A stretch of 64,000 nucleotides of DNA from Marinimicrobium locisalis (GCF_039822625.1 NZ_JBDLLG010000002.1:124001-188000), one strand, 5' to 3'. Numbered from the stretch's first letter, positions 50,832 through 60,676 are shown. Numbers and translations are program-made. Notes: generated from the letters alone by a model not told the origin.

Positions 50832-50843
50832 GCCCGACGGCCG

Positions 50844-51569
50844 TTACAGTGACTGCAAAAGCTCCTTGAGCGCCCCGGCATGGCGCCGGCTGACCGGCGG
50901 GCGCGCCTCGGTATCCGCCAGTCTCACCCGGTAGTGCCCTTCACTGTCCCGTTCCATGGCCTGAATGTGGGGCATGGAGACCAGGGCGCTGCGGTGGGTG
51001 CGTAAAAAGCGCTCACCGAACTCGTCTTCCAACTCTTTCAGCGTGTCATCCAGCAGGTGTTCCCCGCCGGTGTGATAGACGGTGACGTACTTTTGGTCCG
51101 CCATAAAATAGCGCACGTTCTCCAGCGGAATCAGCTCCACCCCGCGTGGCGTTTTGGCGCTGATATGGCTGCGACCTTTGGGCTTGCCTTGTTGGGCCTG
51201 TTTCTGCAACTTGTTGGGCGTACGGGCTTTGTCCAATACCGCTTCCAGCTGTTCGCGGCGCACCGGCTTGAGCAGGTAACCCACTGCCTGGGTGCCGAAG
51301 GCGTCCAGCGCGTACTCGTCAAAGGCGGTACAGAAAATCACCGCGGGCGGGTCCTCAAGGGCGCCGATTCGGTGGGCGGCCTTGACCCCGTCCTCCCCCG
51401 GCATGCGCACATCCAGCAGCACCACGTCCGGGTCCTGTTCCTGAATGGCGACCATGGCGGCGTCGGCATCGCCCGCTTCAGCGACGACATTATAGCCTTC
51501 CAACTGGCCCACCATGCGGGCCAGACGCTCGCGCGCCAGGGGTTCGTCATCGACGATCAATACATCCAT
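50844..51569 (-). CDS. algR: LytTR response regulator AlgR
   Basis: 241 residues: receiver domain (1-120; D8/D9, phospho-acceptor in VVLLDVRMPGEDG) and a LytTR DNA-binding domain (about 135-238; RGVELIPLENVRYFMADQKYVTVYH). AlgR of Pseudomonas controls alginate, twitching motility and virulence. Partner algZ lies directly upstream (four-base gap), and the neighbouring argH and hemC genes match the Pseudomonas locus, which supports the gene name. The gene ends 12 bases from the convergent repeat-protein gene. Confidence 0.93.
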   Translation of the reverse strand: MDVLIVDDEPLARERLARMVGQLEGYNVVAEAGDADAAMVAIQEQDPDVVLLDVRMPGEDGVKAAHRIGALEDPPAVIFCTAFDEYALDAFGTQAVGYLLKPVRREQLEAVLDKARTPNKLQKQAQQGKPKGRSHISAKTPRGVELIPLENVRYFMADQKYVTVYHTGGEHLLDDTLKELEDEFGERFLRTHRSALVSMPHIQAMERDSEGHYRVRLADTEARPPVSRRHAGALKELLQSL

Positions 51570-51572
51570 GGC

Positions 51573-52622
51573 TCACTCCAACGGGTATGTGATAATCAGC
51601 GTAAACCTACCGCCATCGCGGGTTTCGGACAAGCGCGCGGCCTGGCCGAAGTGGGCCTGTAGGCGGTGACGGACATTGTTCAGTGCCATTTTATTGCTCG
51701 GCCGCTCACTGGTATGGCCGGTGGCCGGCAAGGGGTTATCGATGCGAATCGCCAGCTGCATGCCGGAGCGGGCGATTTGAATTTGAATGTCACCCCCTTC
51801 GGGGCGTGGCTCAATGCCGTGAAACACGGCGTTCTCCAGCAGCGGTTGCAGCAGCAGCGCCGGAATCATGGTGCTTTCCGGCAGCGCCTCCAAATGCCAG
51901 TCCACCCGCAGCCGGTCCCCCAGGCGCAGTTGCTCCATGGCGAGGTAGCCTTGACACAGCTCCAGTTCGCGGGCCAGGGGAATGAGCGCCGGTTCGGCCA
52001 GGCTGGCCCGGAACAGGGAGGCAAGGTCCTCCACCGCCCGTTCGGCTCGGTCCGGCGCGGTGGCGATCAGGCTGGCGATGCTGTTGAGGCTGTTGAACAG
52101 AAAATGCGGCCGAATACGGGATTGCAGCGCCTGGATGCGGGCATTCAGCTCGGCCTGCTGTTGGTTGCGCAGTTGCTGCTGTAGGTAGAGATAGCGCAGC
52201 CCGATGCCCGCCAGAATGGCGGCGCTCAGCAGGTTCTCGGCCAGCTGCCAGAGGTTCAGGGACCAGGGGGCGCCGAGAAACCCCTGCATCAGCCACTGGC
52301 CGAGCAGGGAGAACACCAGCGTGACCAGCAGTACCAGCCCATAGCTGACCGCGCCCGCGCGCACCGCCGGCCAACGGTTCAGCGACGGCTGTAGCCGGCA
52401 CAGCAACACGGCGCTGACCAGCACAATCCACTGCACTTGGAAGGAGTAGAGGGCCACCGCGTCCCAGGTGAGGTGGGCCAGCCCGCGGTTGATCATCGCC
52501 AGCAGCAACGAGAGCAGCTCCGCCACCAACACCAGCACCAGCACGGCCTGGGGGGCGCACAGGTTGGGCAGAAAGTTGTCGCTTTCCGCTCGGTCGGTGC
52601 GGCTGGCGTGAGAGTCGGTCAA
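51573..52622 (-). CDS. algZ: LytS-type sensor histidine kinase AlgZ/FimS
   Basis: Inner-membrane kinase of 349 residues. Four to five TM helices span about 25-145; a short coiled coil leads to the His_kinase domain with the LytS-class phospho-acceptor motif RIRPHFLFNSLNSIASLI. The ATPase lid follows (LQPLLENAVFHGIEPRPEGGD, RIDNPLP). It starts with TTG at 52622, with GAAGGG upstream and no usable ATG near. It is divergent from argH and is the partner kinase of the adjacent algR. Confidence 0.92.
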   Translation of the reverse strand: MTDSHASRTDRAESDNFLPNLCAPQAVLVLVLVAELLSLLLAMINRGLAHLTWDAVALYSFQVQWIVLVSAVLLCRLQPSLNRWPAVRAGAVSYGLVLLVTLVFSLLGQWLMQGFLGAPWSLNLWQLAENLLSAAILAGIGLRYLYLQQQLRNQQQAELNARIQALQSRIRPHFLFNSLNSIASLIATAPDRAERAVEDLASLFRASLAEPALIPLARELELCQGYLAMEQLRLGDRLRVDWHLEALPESTMIPALLLQPLLENAVFHGIEPRPEGGDIQIQIARSGMQLAIRIDNPLPATGHTSERPSNKMALNNVRHRLQAHFGQAARLSETRDGGRFTLIITYPLE

Positions 52623-52655
52623 ATCAGAGCCCTTCTGGTTTATACTGTGCGCCCT

Positions 52656-52677
52656 TTGAGGGAAATTGATTCCTCAA
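52656..52677 (+). other. Leader hairpin upstream of argH
   Basis: TTGAG(G)GAA and TTCCTCAA form an eight-base-pair stem with one bulge around a short loop, beginning 14 bases after TATACT (52641-52646 region), a likely -10. It would lie in the argH leader. No ArgR box was seen. Confidence 0.3.
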
Positions 52678-52760
52678 TAAGTATCCTACGCGTTTTTAGC
52701 GATTTCGGTAGTCGCAGGCGCCAAATTTGCTACCCACGTCAAACTACAGCGAGTGTCTTC

Positions 52761-54167
52761 ATGAGTCAGAGCGATCAATCTTCGGAGCAGACCAACCAAT
52801 CCTGGGGCGGCCGCTTTTCCGAACCCGTCGACGCCTTTGTCGAACGTTTTACCGCCTCGGTCGGTTTTGATTATCGCCTCTATCAGCATGACATCAAGGG
52901 CTCGGTGGCGCACGCGACTATGCTGGCCAAGGTGGGGGTGCTGAGCATCGAAGAGCGGGACCTGATTCTGGAGGGCCTGGAAGCGGTGCGTGCCGACATA
53001 GAAGCCGGACAGTTCAATTGGTCCGTGGCACTGGAAGATGTGCACATGAACGTGGAAGCGGCGCTGACCCAGCGCATCGGCATCGCCGGGAAGAAACTGC
53101 ACACCGGCCGCTCGCGCAACGACCAGGTGGCCACGGATATCCGCCTTTACCTGCGGGATGAAATCGACGCGGTCAGCGCTGAACTGAGCCGCCTGCAAAA
53201 AGGGCTGCTCGATCTGGCCGAGCGCGAAGCCGACACCATTATGCCCGGCTTCACCCATTTGCAGAGCGCCCAGCCGGTCACCTTCGGCCATCATCTGCTG
53301 GCCTGGTTCGAAATGCTCCAGCGCGACCACGGCCGCCTGCTTGACTGCCGTGCCCGTATGAACCAGTCGCCCCTGGGCGCCGCCGCCCTGGCCGGGACCA
53401 CCTACCCGATCGACCGGGCCATGACCGCAGAGCTGCTGGGTTTCGACAAGCCCACGGAAAACTCCCTGGATTCGGTCAGCGACCGGGACTTCGCCATCGA
53501 ATTCTGCAGCTTTGCCAGTCTTCTGATGACCCACCTCTCCCGGGCCAGCGAGGAGCTGGTGCTGTGGACCTCGGCCCAGTTCGGCTTTATCGACCTGCCG
53601 GATCGGTTCTGTACCGGCTCCTCCATCATGCCCCAGAAGAAAAACCCGGACGTACCCGAGCTGGTACGCGGCAAAACCGGCCGGGTTAATGGCCATTTGA
53701 TCAGCCTGCTGACCCTGATGAAATCCCAGCCCCTGGCCTATAACAAGGACAATCAGGAGGACAAGGAGCCGCTGTTTGATGCGGTGGATACCGTGAAGGA
53801 CTGCCTGCGGGCCTTTGCCGACATGATTCCGGCCATCGAATCGCGCAAAGAGAATATGTACGAAGCCGCCCGCCGTGGCTTCTCCACCGCCACCGACCTG
53901 GCGGACTACCTGGTGCGCAAGGGCACCCCGTTCCGCGATGCTCACGAAGTGGTGGGTAAATCCGTCGCCTATGGCATTGAAACCGGCAAAGACCTCTCAG
54001 AAATGACGCTGGAGGAGCTCAAGCAGTTCTCCGATACCATCGAACAGGATGTATTCGATGTGCTGACCCTGGAAGGCTCCGTCGCGGCCCGCAACCACAC
54101 CGGCGGCACCGCTCCAGAGCAGGTACGCGCGGCGGTCAAACGCGCCCGGGCCATGCTGGAGGGCTAG
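52761..54167 (+). CDS. argH: Argininosuccinate lyase
   Basis: Last enzyme of arginine synthesis: argininosuccinate to arginine and fumarate. 468 residues, typical length. Motifs: WGGRFSEPVDAFVERFTASVGFD at the N-terminus, HTGRSRNDQVATD (about 112-124), LQSAQPVTFGHHLL and the superfamily signature GSSIMPQKKNPD (about 286-297). The ATG at 52761 begins MSQSDQSS; upstream in-frame codons overlap the divergent kinase and are not used. Conserved neighbour of algZ in Pseudomonas. Confidence 0.97.
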   Translation: MSQSDQSSEQTNQSWGGRFSEPVDAFVERFTASVGFDYRLYQHDIKGSVAHATMLAKVGVLSIEERDLILEGLEAVRADIEAGQFNWSVALEDVHMNVEAALTQRIGIAGKKLHTGRSRNDQVATDIRLYLRDEIDAVSAELSRLQKGLLDLAEREADTIMPGFTHLQSAQPVTFGHHLLAWFEMLQRDHGRLLDCRARMNQSPLGAAALAGTTYPIDRAMTAELLGFDKPTENSLDSVSDRDFAIEFCSFASLLMTHLSRASEELVLWTSAQFGFIDLPDRFCTGSSIMPQKKNPDVPELVRGKTGRVNGHLISLLTLMKSQPLAYNKDNQEDKEPLFDAVDTVKDCLRAFADMIPAIESRKENMYEAARRGFSTATDLADYLVRKGTPFRDAHEVVGKSVAYGIETGKDLSEMTLEELKQFSDTIEQDVFDVLTLEGSVAARNHTGGTAPEQVRAAVKRARAMLEG

Positions 54168-54175
54168 GAAGTGGC

Positions 54176-54205
54176 TGTCGGATTATGCCTGCGGCTAATC
54201 CGACA
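54176..54205. terminator. Bidirectional terminator between argH and the SLC13 gene
   Basis: TGTCGGATTA and TAATCCGACA form a perfect 10-base-pair stem, extended by GCC/GGC around a TGC loop, eight bases after the argH stop and in the gap between convergent genes. No T run follows. Confidence 0.6.
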
Positions 54206-54239
54206 AACGCTCCCCACAGCAACCCGGTCGACCACGGCG

Positions 54240-55703
54240 TTAAAACACGTCCCAATAAATCAACAAGGTGCCAGTCGCCGTAACCAGCGCGGCCCCCATC
54301 AGGTTCAGTGCCAGCCCGGCGGAAGCCATCTGCCGGACCGTGAGTTGGCCCGAACCGAATACAATGGCGTTGGGGGGCGTGGCCACCGGCAGCATAAAGG
54401 CACAGCTGGCCGCAATGGCGGCGGGTACGGCCAGCGCCTGCGGCGGCAGACCGAGGGCCAGTGCCAGGGCGCCCAACAGCGGCATGAAGGCCGCCGCCGT
54501 GGCGGTGTTGCTGGTCACTTCGGTGAGAAAGATCACGGTGACGGCGGCGACGATCGCTACCATGGGCCAGCGGTCGAGCTGTTCCAAGCCCGAGGCAATG
54601 GCTTGCGCCAGGCCCGACTCCTGAATAATGCCGGCCAGCGCCAAGCCCCCGCCAAAGAGCAAGAGCACGCCCCAGGGTAGCTTTTGCGAGCTCTCCCAGT
54701 TCATCAGCCGGTTTTTGCCGTCTCCGGCCGGCAGCAGATGCAGGGCGATGGCGCAGGCAATGGCGATACCGGTATCGGTCACCGTCTCCGCCGGCAGCCA
54801 CTGGGCCAGCAGCGGCTGACTCATCCAGGCCGCTGCCGTTACCACGAACACCAGGGCGACCCGCCGCTCCATTCGGGTCAGCGGGCCCAAAGCCGAGAGT
54901 TGCTCCCGAAATAGCGCCCGCCCGCTGTCCGAGTGAGCAACGGCCGCCGCCGTGCCCCCGGTCTTGCCCCGCGCCACCACTTGGGTGAGCCAGACCCAGG
55001 CGAGCGCAAGCATCAGGATGCTGACCGGCAGGCCGATCAGCATCCATTCGCCGAAACCGAGCTCAATCTGGTGTTGGTCGGACAAATAGGCCGCGAGCAA
55101 CGCATTGGGCGGCGTGCCAATCAAGGTGGCTATGCCCCCGATGCTGGCGGCGTAGGCCACCGACAGTAGCAACGCCACGGCGTAAGGGTTGCCCTGGCGG
55201 GCGTCCCGAGGGGTTTTCACTTGAATCACTGACAGGGCAATCGGCAGCATCATAATACTGGTGGCCGTATTGCTCACCCACATGCTTAAAAACGCGGTGG
55301 CGAGCATAAAGCCGGCGATTTCGCGCTGTGTGGTGCCGCCCACGGCCGAGAGAATCCAGAGCGCAATGCGCTCGTGCAAACGCCAACGCTCCATGGCCAG
55401 GCCCAGAACGAAGCCCCCCAGAAACAGAAAAATCAGGGGATGGGCATAGGCGCGGGTAACCTCTGGGGGCGCTGCCAGACCCAGCAGCGGCCCCAGGACA
55501 ATGGGCAACAGCGCGGTGACCGCCAGCGGCAACGTTTCCGCAATCCAAAACACCGCCATCAGCCAAGTCAGCCCCAGGGCATGCCAAGCGCTGGGAGAGA
55601 GGCCCTCGGGGCTGGGCAGCCACAGCACCAGTGCCAGCCCGACCACACCGAGCGCCCCGCTAAGCCAGTCGGTGCGGGAGAAGGGAGAAAGTTGATCGTT
55701 CAT
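54240..55703 (-). CDS. SLC13/DASS-family sodium-coupled anion symporter
   Basis: Inner-membrane transporter of dicarboxylates or sulfate, 487 residues, about 11-12 TM helices. The two family motifs are present: SNTATSIMMLPIA (first SNT) and SNTATAAAFMPLLGALA (second SNT), which bind the anion and sodium. PVATPPNAIVFGSGQ near the C-terminus is the DASS signature. Close relatives include VcINDY. Substrate cannot be decided; no metabolic neighbours point to one. It is convergent with argH and divergent from the hybrid kinase. Confidence 0.94.
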   Translation of the reverse strand: MNDQLSPFSRTDWLSGALGVVGLALVLWLPSPEGLSPSAWHALGLTWLMAVFWIAETLPLAVTALLPIVLGPLLGLAAPPEVTRAYAHPLIFLFLGGFVLGLAMERWRLHERIALWILSAVGGTTQREIAGFMLATAFLSMWVSNTATSIMMLPIALSVIQVKTPRDARQGNPYAVALLLSVAYAASIGGIATLIGTPPNALLAAYLSDQHQIELGFGEWMLIGLPVSILMLALAWVWLTQVVARGKTGGTAAAVAHSDSGRALFREQLSALGPLTRMERRVALVFVVTAAAWMSQPLLAQWLPAETVTDTGIAIACAIALHLLPAGDGKNRLMNWESSQKLPWGVLLLFGGGLALAGIIQESGLAQAIASGLEQLDRWPMVAIVAAVTVIFLTEVTSNTATAAAFMPLLGALALALGLPPQALAVPAAIAASCAFMLPVATPPNAIVFGSGQLTVRQMASAGLALNLMGAALVTATGTLLIYWDVF

Positions 55704-55787
55704 TCAATAACCTTATTGTTTTTGCGCATCCAAATCCTTTGGCAAAACGCCTCAAAGTGTTCTAGCCTTAAGGATCACCTTCGATTA

Positions 55788-55805
55788 CCGATAGCGACCT
55801 ATCGG
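55788..55805. repeat. Inverted repeat in the SLC13/hybrid-kinase intergenic region
   Basis: CCGATAG and CTATCGG are exact 7-base arms around CGAC, about 85 bases before the SLC13 start and 127 bases before the kinase start. It could be an operator or a leader hairpin; nothing more can be said. Confidence 0.35.
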
Positions 55806-55931
55806 ATTTATGGGCGCCACCCGAGTTTTCCGGTCGCCTTTGGGAGTATAGTGGGCAAAACGCCGCTGACTTCGCGTATAGCAGCGGTGGTACCAGCGCC
55901 GAAGTGACCAACCCCCATCGGTATTCAAACC

Positions 55932-57689
55932 ATGGCGACAGATAAGGCATCCTTGCAGGAGCGCATTCGCCAGCTGGAGCAGGAGCTGGCACAGCTTAAG
56001 GCCCGGAAAGCGGCGGATGACGCCTCCGCTTCCACCGGCCCGGAGCAGTGGCGCCGTACCCAGGAGGCGCTGATCGCCGCCCGCACCCAAGCCGACCTGG
56101 CTAACCGCACCAAAAGCGAATTTCTGGCGCGAATGAGCCATGAGATTCGCACCCCGATGAATGCCATTATTGGTCTGGGTCACCTGTTGCGTGACACGCC
56201 TCTGAACGACCAGCAGCGCAGCTACCTGGACAGCATGGGCTCCGCGGCGGACTCTCTGTTGCACATCATTAACCAAGTGCTGGATTTTTCCAAGATCGAG
56301 AGCGGGCGCATTGTGTTGGAAAACGCCCACTTTGACCTGGAACAGGTGCTGGAAAAGCTCTCGCGCCTGTTCGAAGTGAGCGCCGGCCATCGCCAGGTAG
56401 ACATCACCTACGACCTGCACTCGGAGGTGCCCCGGTTTCTGCGGGGGGACACCGCCCGTCTGGGACAAATTCTCAGCCACTTGGTGGATAACGCCCTGCA
56501 ATACTCCACCAGCCAGCAGGTGCTATTGAGCGTGCGCCAGATGGAAACCTCGGTGGAGGGCGTCAAGCTCCAGTTCAGTATTACCGACTTTGGGGTGGGC
56601 ATGAGCGCCGAGCAGGTGGCCAAGCTCGAAGCCCGCTTCAATGCCATGGCCTCCGGAGAGTTGCTTTCCCAGACCGGGCTCCATAGCAGCACCGGCCTTG
56701 CCATCTGCTACCACCTGATTCGCCTGATGAGCGGGCGGCTGGACATCGACAGCGAGCCGGGCAAGGGCTGCCGGATCAGTTTTACCGCTTGGTTTGAGCA
56801 TAGCCAAATCGGCGCCAAAACCCTGAAAGAAGAACCCAACCGCTTTGAGCATCTGCGCGCGCTGATCGTGGATGACAACGCGCTCGCCCGGGAAATCATC
56901 GGTCGCACCCTGCAGAGCATGCACATAGCAGCGGACGAAGCCGACAGCGCCGCGGCCGCGCTCAAACAGGTCCGGGCGGCTGAAGAGAGGGGACGCCCCT
57001 ACGACCTAGTGCTAATGGATTACCAAATGCCGGAGGTCAACGGTCTGGAGGCGACCATCCAGCTCAAGTCCGAAGCGGGCCTGAGTCAGCCGCCCCAGGT
57101 GCTGCTGATCTCCTCCTACCACCGGGACGAGATTTTCAACGGCACTGATAACGCCGAACGGGTGGACGGTTTCCTGAACAAGCCGGTGAGCGAGTCCCGC
57201 CTGTTCGACGCCCTTAGCCAGATTTTTTCCAATCGGCTGGTGGACCCTGGCGCGGACGAGCCCCCCGCCGTGAGCGAGGAGGAAGTTCTCAACGGCTTGC
57301 GAGTGCTGTTGGCCGAGGACAACCGGGTGAATCAACAAGTCGCCCAGGGCATTCTCGCCAAGCGAGGCGTGGTCGTCACCCTGGCCACTGACGGACGCGA
57401 GGCGCTGGAGCGCTATTACCGGGAGGTGGACCGGTACGATGTGATTTTGATGGATTTAGAGATGCCGGAAGTGGACGGCTACGAGGCCACTCGCATCATT
57501 CGCGCCGGCCACCAGCGCCCCGATATCCCCATTGTGGCCCTGACCGCCCAGGCCCTGCGCGGTGATCGTGAACGCTGCCTGGCGGAGGGCATGAACGACT
57601 ACATTAGCAAACCCATCAAGCCGGCGTTGCTCTACCGCACCCTGGCCCAAGTGGTGCGCTCGGCCGCCACCACCCCCGGACATAAATAG
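55932..57689 (+). CDS. Soluble hybrid histidine kinase with two receiver domains
   Basis: 585 residues, no TM segment and no sensor domain. Coiled coil (about 5-60), HisKA with H70 in MSHEIRTPMNAI, HATPase (about 170-288; N-box HLVDNALQY, ITDFGVGM, STGLAICYHLI), receiver 1 (about 307-428, D363 in LVLMDYQMP) and receiver 2 (about 456-575, D508 in VILMDLEMP). There is no Hpt domain, so phosphate must pass to a separate one. It ends 17 bases before cyaA on the same strand, so the two are probably co-transcribed. Confidence 0.93.
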   Translation: MATDKASLQERIRQLEQELAQLKARKAADDASASTGPEQWRRTQEALIAARTQADLANRTKSEFLARMSHEIRTPMNAIIGLGHLLRDTPLNDQQRSYLDSMGSAADSLLHIINQVLDFSKIESGRIVLENAHFDLEQVLEKLSRLFEVSAGHRQVDITYDLHSEVPRFLRGDTARLGQILSHLVDNALQYSTSQQVLLSVRQMETSVEGVKLQFSITDFGVGMSAEQVAKLEARFNAMASGELLSQTGLHSSTGLAICYHLIRLMSGRLDIDSEPGKGCRISFTAWFEHSQIGAKTLKEEPNRFEHLRALIVDDNALAREIIGRTLQSMHIAADEADSAAAALKQVRAAEERGRPYDLVLMDYQMPEVNGLEATIQLKSEAGLSQPPQVLLISSYHRDEIFNGTDNAERVDGFLNKPVSESRLFDALSQIFSNRLVDPGADEPPAVSEEEVLNGLRVLLAEDNRVNQQVAQGILAKRGVVVTLATDGREALERYYREVDRYDVILMDLEMPEVDGYEATRIIRAGHQRPDIPIVALTAQALRGDRERCLAEGMNDYISKPIKPALLYRTLAQVVRSAATTPGHK

Positions 57690-57706
57690 CCGTTGGGGGC
57701 CGGGGG

Positions 57707-60559
57707 ATGCGCTCTCAGGTTATTGAGCTGGACGATATTGACGCGGGCCTGGATCGTCACCAGCTCAAGCACCTCCGCCAGCGCTTTCTCAAACTCAACC
57801 GTGAACGCCACCGCCGGATGCTGGCGGGGCTGAGCGAACGCCAGCAAGACCTGGTGGCACTACTGCCGCTGATGTTCCACGTCAATCATCCCATGCTTCC
57901 CGGTTACGTCTCCCACAGTACGCCCTCGGGAGTGAGTGGTTACACACCCGAAAAAGACAATATTCGCCGCGCTCGCGTCCTGGCCCGCAGCTTTCATCAC
58001 GGCCGGGACCCGAGCGCCCGAACGGCGGACATTGAAGCGCTGTTCGTGATGGGCAGCGTGGGGACCATCGCCCAGAGCGAAGGCAGTGACCTGGATGTTT
58101 GGGTTTGCCACCGCCCCGAGCTCGAACGGGGCGGGCGGGATCAACTGCTGCGCAAGTGTCAGCAGCTCTCCCGCTGGGCCGAGGAGCATCTGCGCCTGGA
58201 ACTGCACTTCTTCCTGATGGAGCCGGGTCACTTTCGCACCGGCCAGCTGGGCCAACTGAGCGCCGAGGGCAGCGGTACGGCTCAGCGCTTTCTGCTATTG
58301 GACGAGTTCTACCGCACGGCGCTCTGGCTTGGCGGCAAACTGCCTTTGTGGTGGTTTGTGCCGGCCCGCTGCGAGGCGGACTATGCCCACCACGCTCACC
58401 GGCTGTTGCATCAGCGTTTCCTTAACGCCGGGGAAGTGATCGACTTCGGTGGCCTACCGGATATCCCCACCGACGAATTTGTGGGCGCCGGCATCTGGCA
58501 CCTGTACAAGGGCATCGAATCTCCCCACAAGTCCGTGCTGAAGCTGATGCTACTGGAAGCTTACACTCGTGGGCCGGAGCGGCGGCCGCTGGCGCTGACC
58601 TTCAAGGAGGCGGTCTACCAGCAACCCCCTGTCCCCGACGAGCTTGACCCTTACCTGATGATCTACCGGCGCCTGGAGTCCTACCTCAAGGCGGCGGATG
58701 AAGACCCCTCCCGCCTGGAGCTGGCCCGGCGTTGTCTCTACTTTAAAGTGGACAAGCCCCTGACCCGCCCGCCTCGCTCTGGCGCGAAGTCCTGGCAGCG
58801 GCAGCTGCTCGAACGCCTAGTAGCCGAGTGGGGCTGGAGCCGGGAAGAGCTGACGCGGCTGGACCAACGACGTCAGTGGAAAGTGCCGGATGTCATACGC
58901 GAGCGCAGCCGGCTGGTGGCGGAGCTCAGTGCCAGCTACCGGATGATCAGCGCCATCAGCAAAGACAGCGCCGAGGCCCGTATCAGCGATGAAGAGCTTA
59001 TGATTTTGGGCCGCAAGCTCCACGCCGCCTTCGAGCGCAAAGCCGGCAAGGTGGAGTGGCTCAACCCCGACATTTCCCAAGACATGGCCGAACCGGCCCT
59101 GCTCTTTGTGCAAGAGCCGGAGAGCGCGCCGGGTACCCCACGCTTCTGGGCCATCTTCCGCAGCCGCGACGGGCACCCCGAAGGCACGCCGCTCAAGCGG
59201 GCCCGCCATTTAAGCGAGCTGTTGCTGTGGAGTTACGGCAATGGCGTCATGACGGCCGGGACCTGGTTCGACGTTCAGGGAGGAGAGGTCAGTCTTTCCG
59301 CCCCTCAGCGCCAGCAACTGTGGCAGTGGCTGAGCCAATGGCTGCCCCTACCCCGGGTCAGTCAGACCCACGAGCCGTTTCAAACCGGCGCCCGCGCTGA
59401 GCGCCTGCTCTTGCTATTCAACCTGGGGGTGGAGCCCCAGCGGCGGCTACACGAGCGCGGCCTGCAAATGCTCAGCAGCCAGAGTGATGCACTGGACTTC
59501 AGCGGCCTGCACGAGAACCTGGTACAGGCCCTGGACCTGGTTCAGCTCAACAGCTGGCGGGAGGTGCTGTGCCGCCACTACGACCAGGATGCGATCACCA
59601 ACGGCCTGCAATATTACCTGCGCTTGGCGCCGCCCGGGCGCGGCGTTGCACCCCCGGAAGTGAGTATTCGCTGTCTCGGCAGCCAGGGGAACCTGGTGGT
59701 CCAGCGCCTGGAAGAGCTTTGGCAGGACATCGTCGGCTGCTACTATTCGGGCACCCGCCCGGCCACGAGCCGCTACGTTCTGGAAACGGCGGACAGCTAT
59801 ATTCTGATTCAATTTTTGCAGCAACAGCCTCATGTGACCCGCTACGGTAGCTACGAGGCACTGATTGATAAACTGAGCAACCCCCAGCTTGAGTACAGCC
59901 CCATCGTGGTCGACCGCTACGCCCTACGCGATAAACCCCTGAAACTGATGGCCGAATGCGTTCGCCAGCCGGGGGTCTATTTGTTCTATCAGGTGGTGGG
60001 GGAAGCGGCGGAAATTACGCTGGTGGATGAGCTCGGCACCCTGCTGGTGACTCGGCTGAGCTTTTACCGCCACACGACCCTGTTGCGCCCGTTGCATCAC
60101 TTTCTGCGAGCGGTGCTGGCGCGGCTGGCGGCCAGTTCCGATCGAGGGGCCGGTGCCGCCTCGCCCGCCGTTCGCCTGTTCGAGCTTTGTGGCCCAATCG
60201 ACCAGGGAAGGGGTTACCAGGAAGAGCGAGCCGGCGCGGGAGACATTGCTCGCTTACCCTTCATTGACCTTCAGGTGATTGCCGAGCCCGGGCCCGAGGG
60301 CGACATCCTCTACACCCTCTACTGGAACGGCCGGGAGTTTTCGGCGCTGGATTACGGCGATGAGCTGTTCCGGGCGGTCGCCGGGTATATTCTCTCGCAA
60401 CGTCGCCTGGGAGAGCGCTACCCCTGCTACATTACCGACCTGGACCTGAGCGAGTGCCGGGATTTATTGGCCCCGCAATTGGGTTTGCAGCTCAGCCATT
60501 ACCTGGACCTGAAAGCACAACTGGAGCAGCGCCTGAATGCCGCCTTGGCCGAAGTGTAA
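57707..60559 (+). CDS. cyaA: Class I adenylate cyclase
   Basis: Makes cAMP from ATP. 950 residues with the enterobacterial class I layout: catalytic N-terminal half (LFVMGSVGTIAQSEGSDLDVWVC, the nucleotidyltransferase GS-x-DxDxW core, about 108-130; LELHFFLMEPGHF; LWWFVPARCEADYAHHAHRL) and the long regulatory C-terminal half (FYRHTTLLRPLHHF). The length fits the family (about 850-950). The ATG at 57707 follows GGGGG. It follows the hybrid kinase by 17 bases; in Pseudomonas cyaA is also downstream of argH. Confidence 0.95.
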   Translation: MRSQVIELDDIDAGLDRHQLKHLRQRFLKLNRERHRRMLAGLSERQQDLVALLPLMFHVNHPMLPGYVSHSTPSGVSGYTPEKDNIRRARVLARSFHHGRDPSARTADIEALFVMGSVGTIAQSEGSDLDVWVCHRPELERGGRDQLLRKCQQLSRWAEEHLRLELHFFLMEPGHFRTGQLGQLSAEGSGTAQRFLLLDEFYRTALWLGGKLPLWWFVPARCEADYAHHAHRLLHQRFLNAGEVIDFGGLPDIPTDEFVGAGIWHLYKGIESPHKSVLKLMLLEAYTRGPERRPLALTFKEAVYQQPPVPDELDPYLMIYRRLESYLKAADEDPSRLELARRCLYFKVDKPLTRPPRSGAKSWQRQLLERLVAEWGWSREELTRLDQRRQWKVPDVIRERSRLVAELSASYRMISAISKDSAEARISDEELMILGRKLHAAFERKAGKVEWLNPDISQDMAEPALLFVQEPESAPGTPRFWAIFRSRDGHPEGTPLKRARHLSELLLWSYGNGVMTAGTWFDVQGGEVSLSAPQRQQLWQWLSQWLPLPRVSQTHEPFQTGARAERLLLLFNLGVEPQRRLHERGLQMLSSQSDALDFSGLHENLVQALDLVQLNSWREVLCRHYDQDAITNGLQYYLRLAPPGRGVAPPEVSIRCLGSQGNLVVQRLEELWQDIVGCYYSGTRPATSRYVLETADSYILIQFLQQQPHVTRYGSYEALIDKLSNPQLEYSPIVVDRYALRDKPLKLMAECVRQPGVYLFYQVVGEAAEITLVDELGTLLVTRLSFYRHTTLLRPLHHFLRAVLARLAASSDRGAGAASPAVRLFELCGPIDQGRGYQEERAGAGDIARLPFIDLQVIAEPGPEGDILYTLYWNGREFSALDYGDELFRAVAGYILSQRRLGERYPCYITDLDLSECRDLLAPQLGLQLSHYLDLKAQLEQRLNAALAEV

Positions 60560-60676
60560 AGCCGAGTAAAAATTCATGGGACTCTGGAATTCGGTGGAGT
60601 ATGGGGGTAATCTTGGCATTTAAATATCATATAATATTTCGCTTTCATTAATAATTGATAACAGGAAGGCCCCACC

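Noticed and set aside
52437..52760. N-terminal extension of argH
   Set aside because: It overlaps the divergent algZ gene; the ATG at 52761 gives the normal length.
52686..53945. Minus-strand frame of 419 codons opposite argH
   Set aside because: Complete overlap with a well-conserved enzyme and no recognisable motif.
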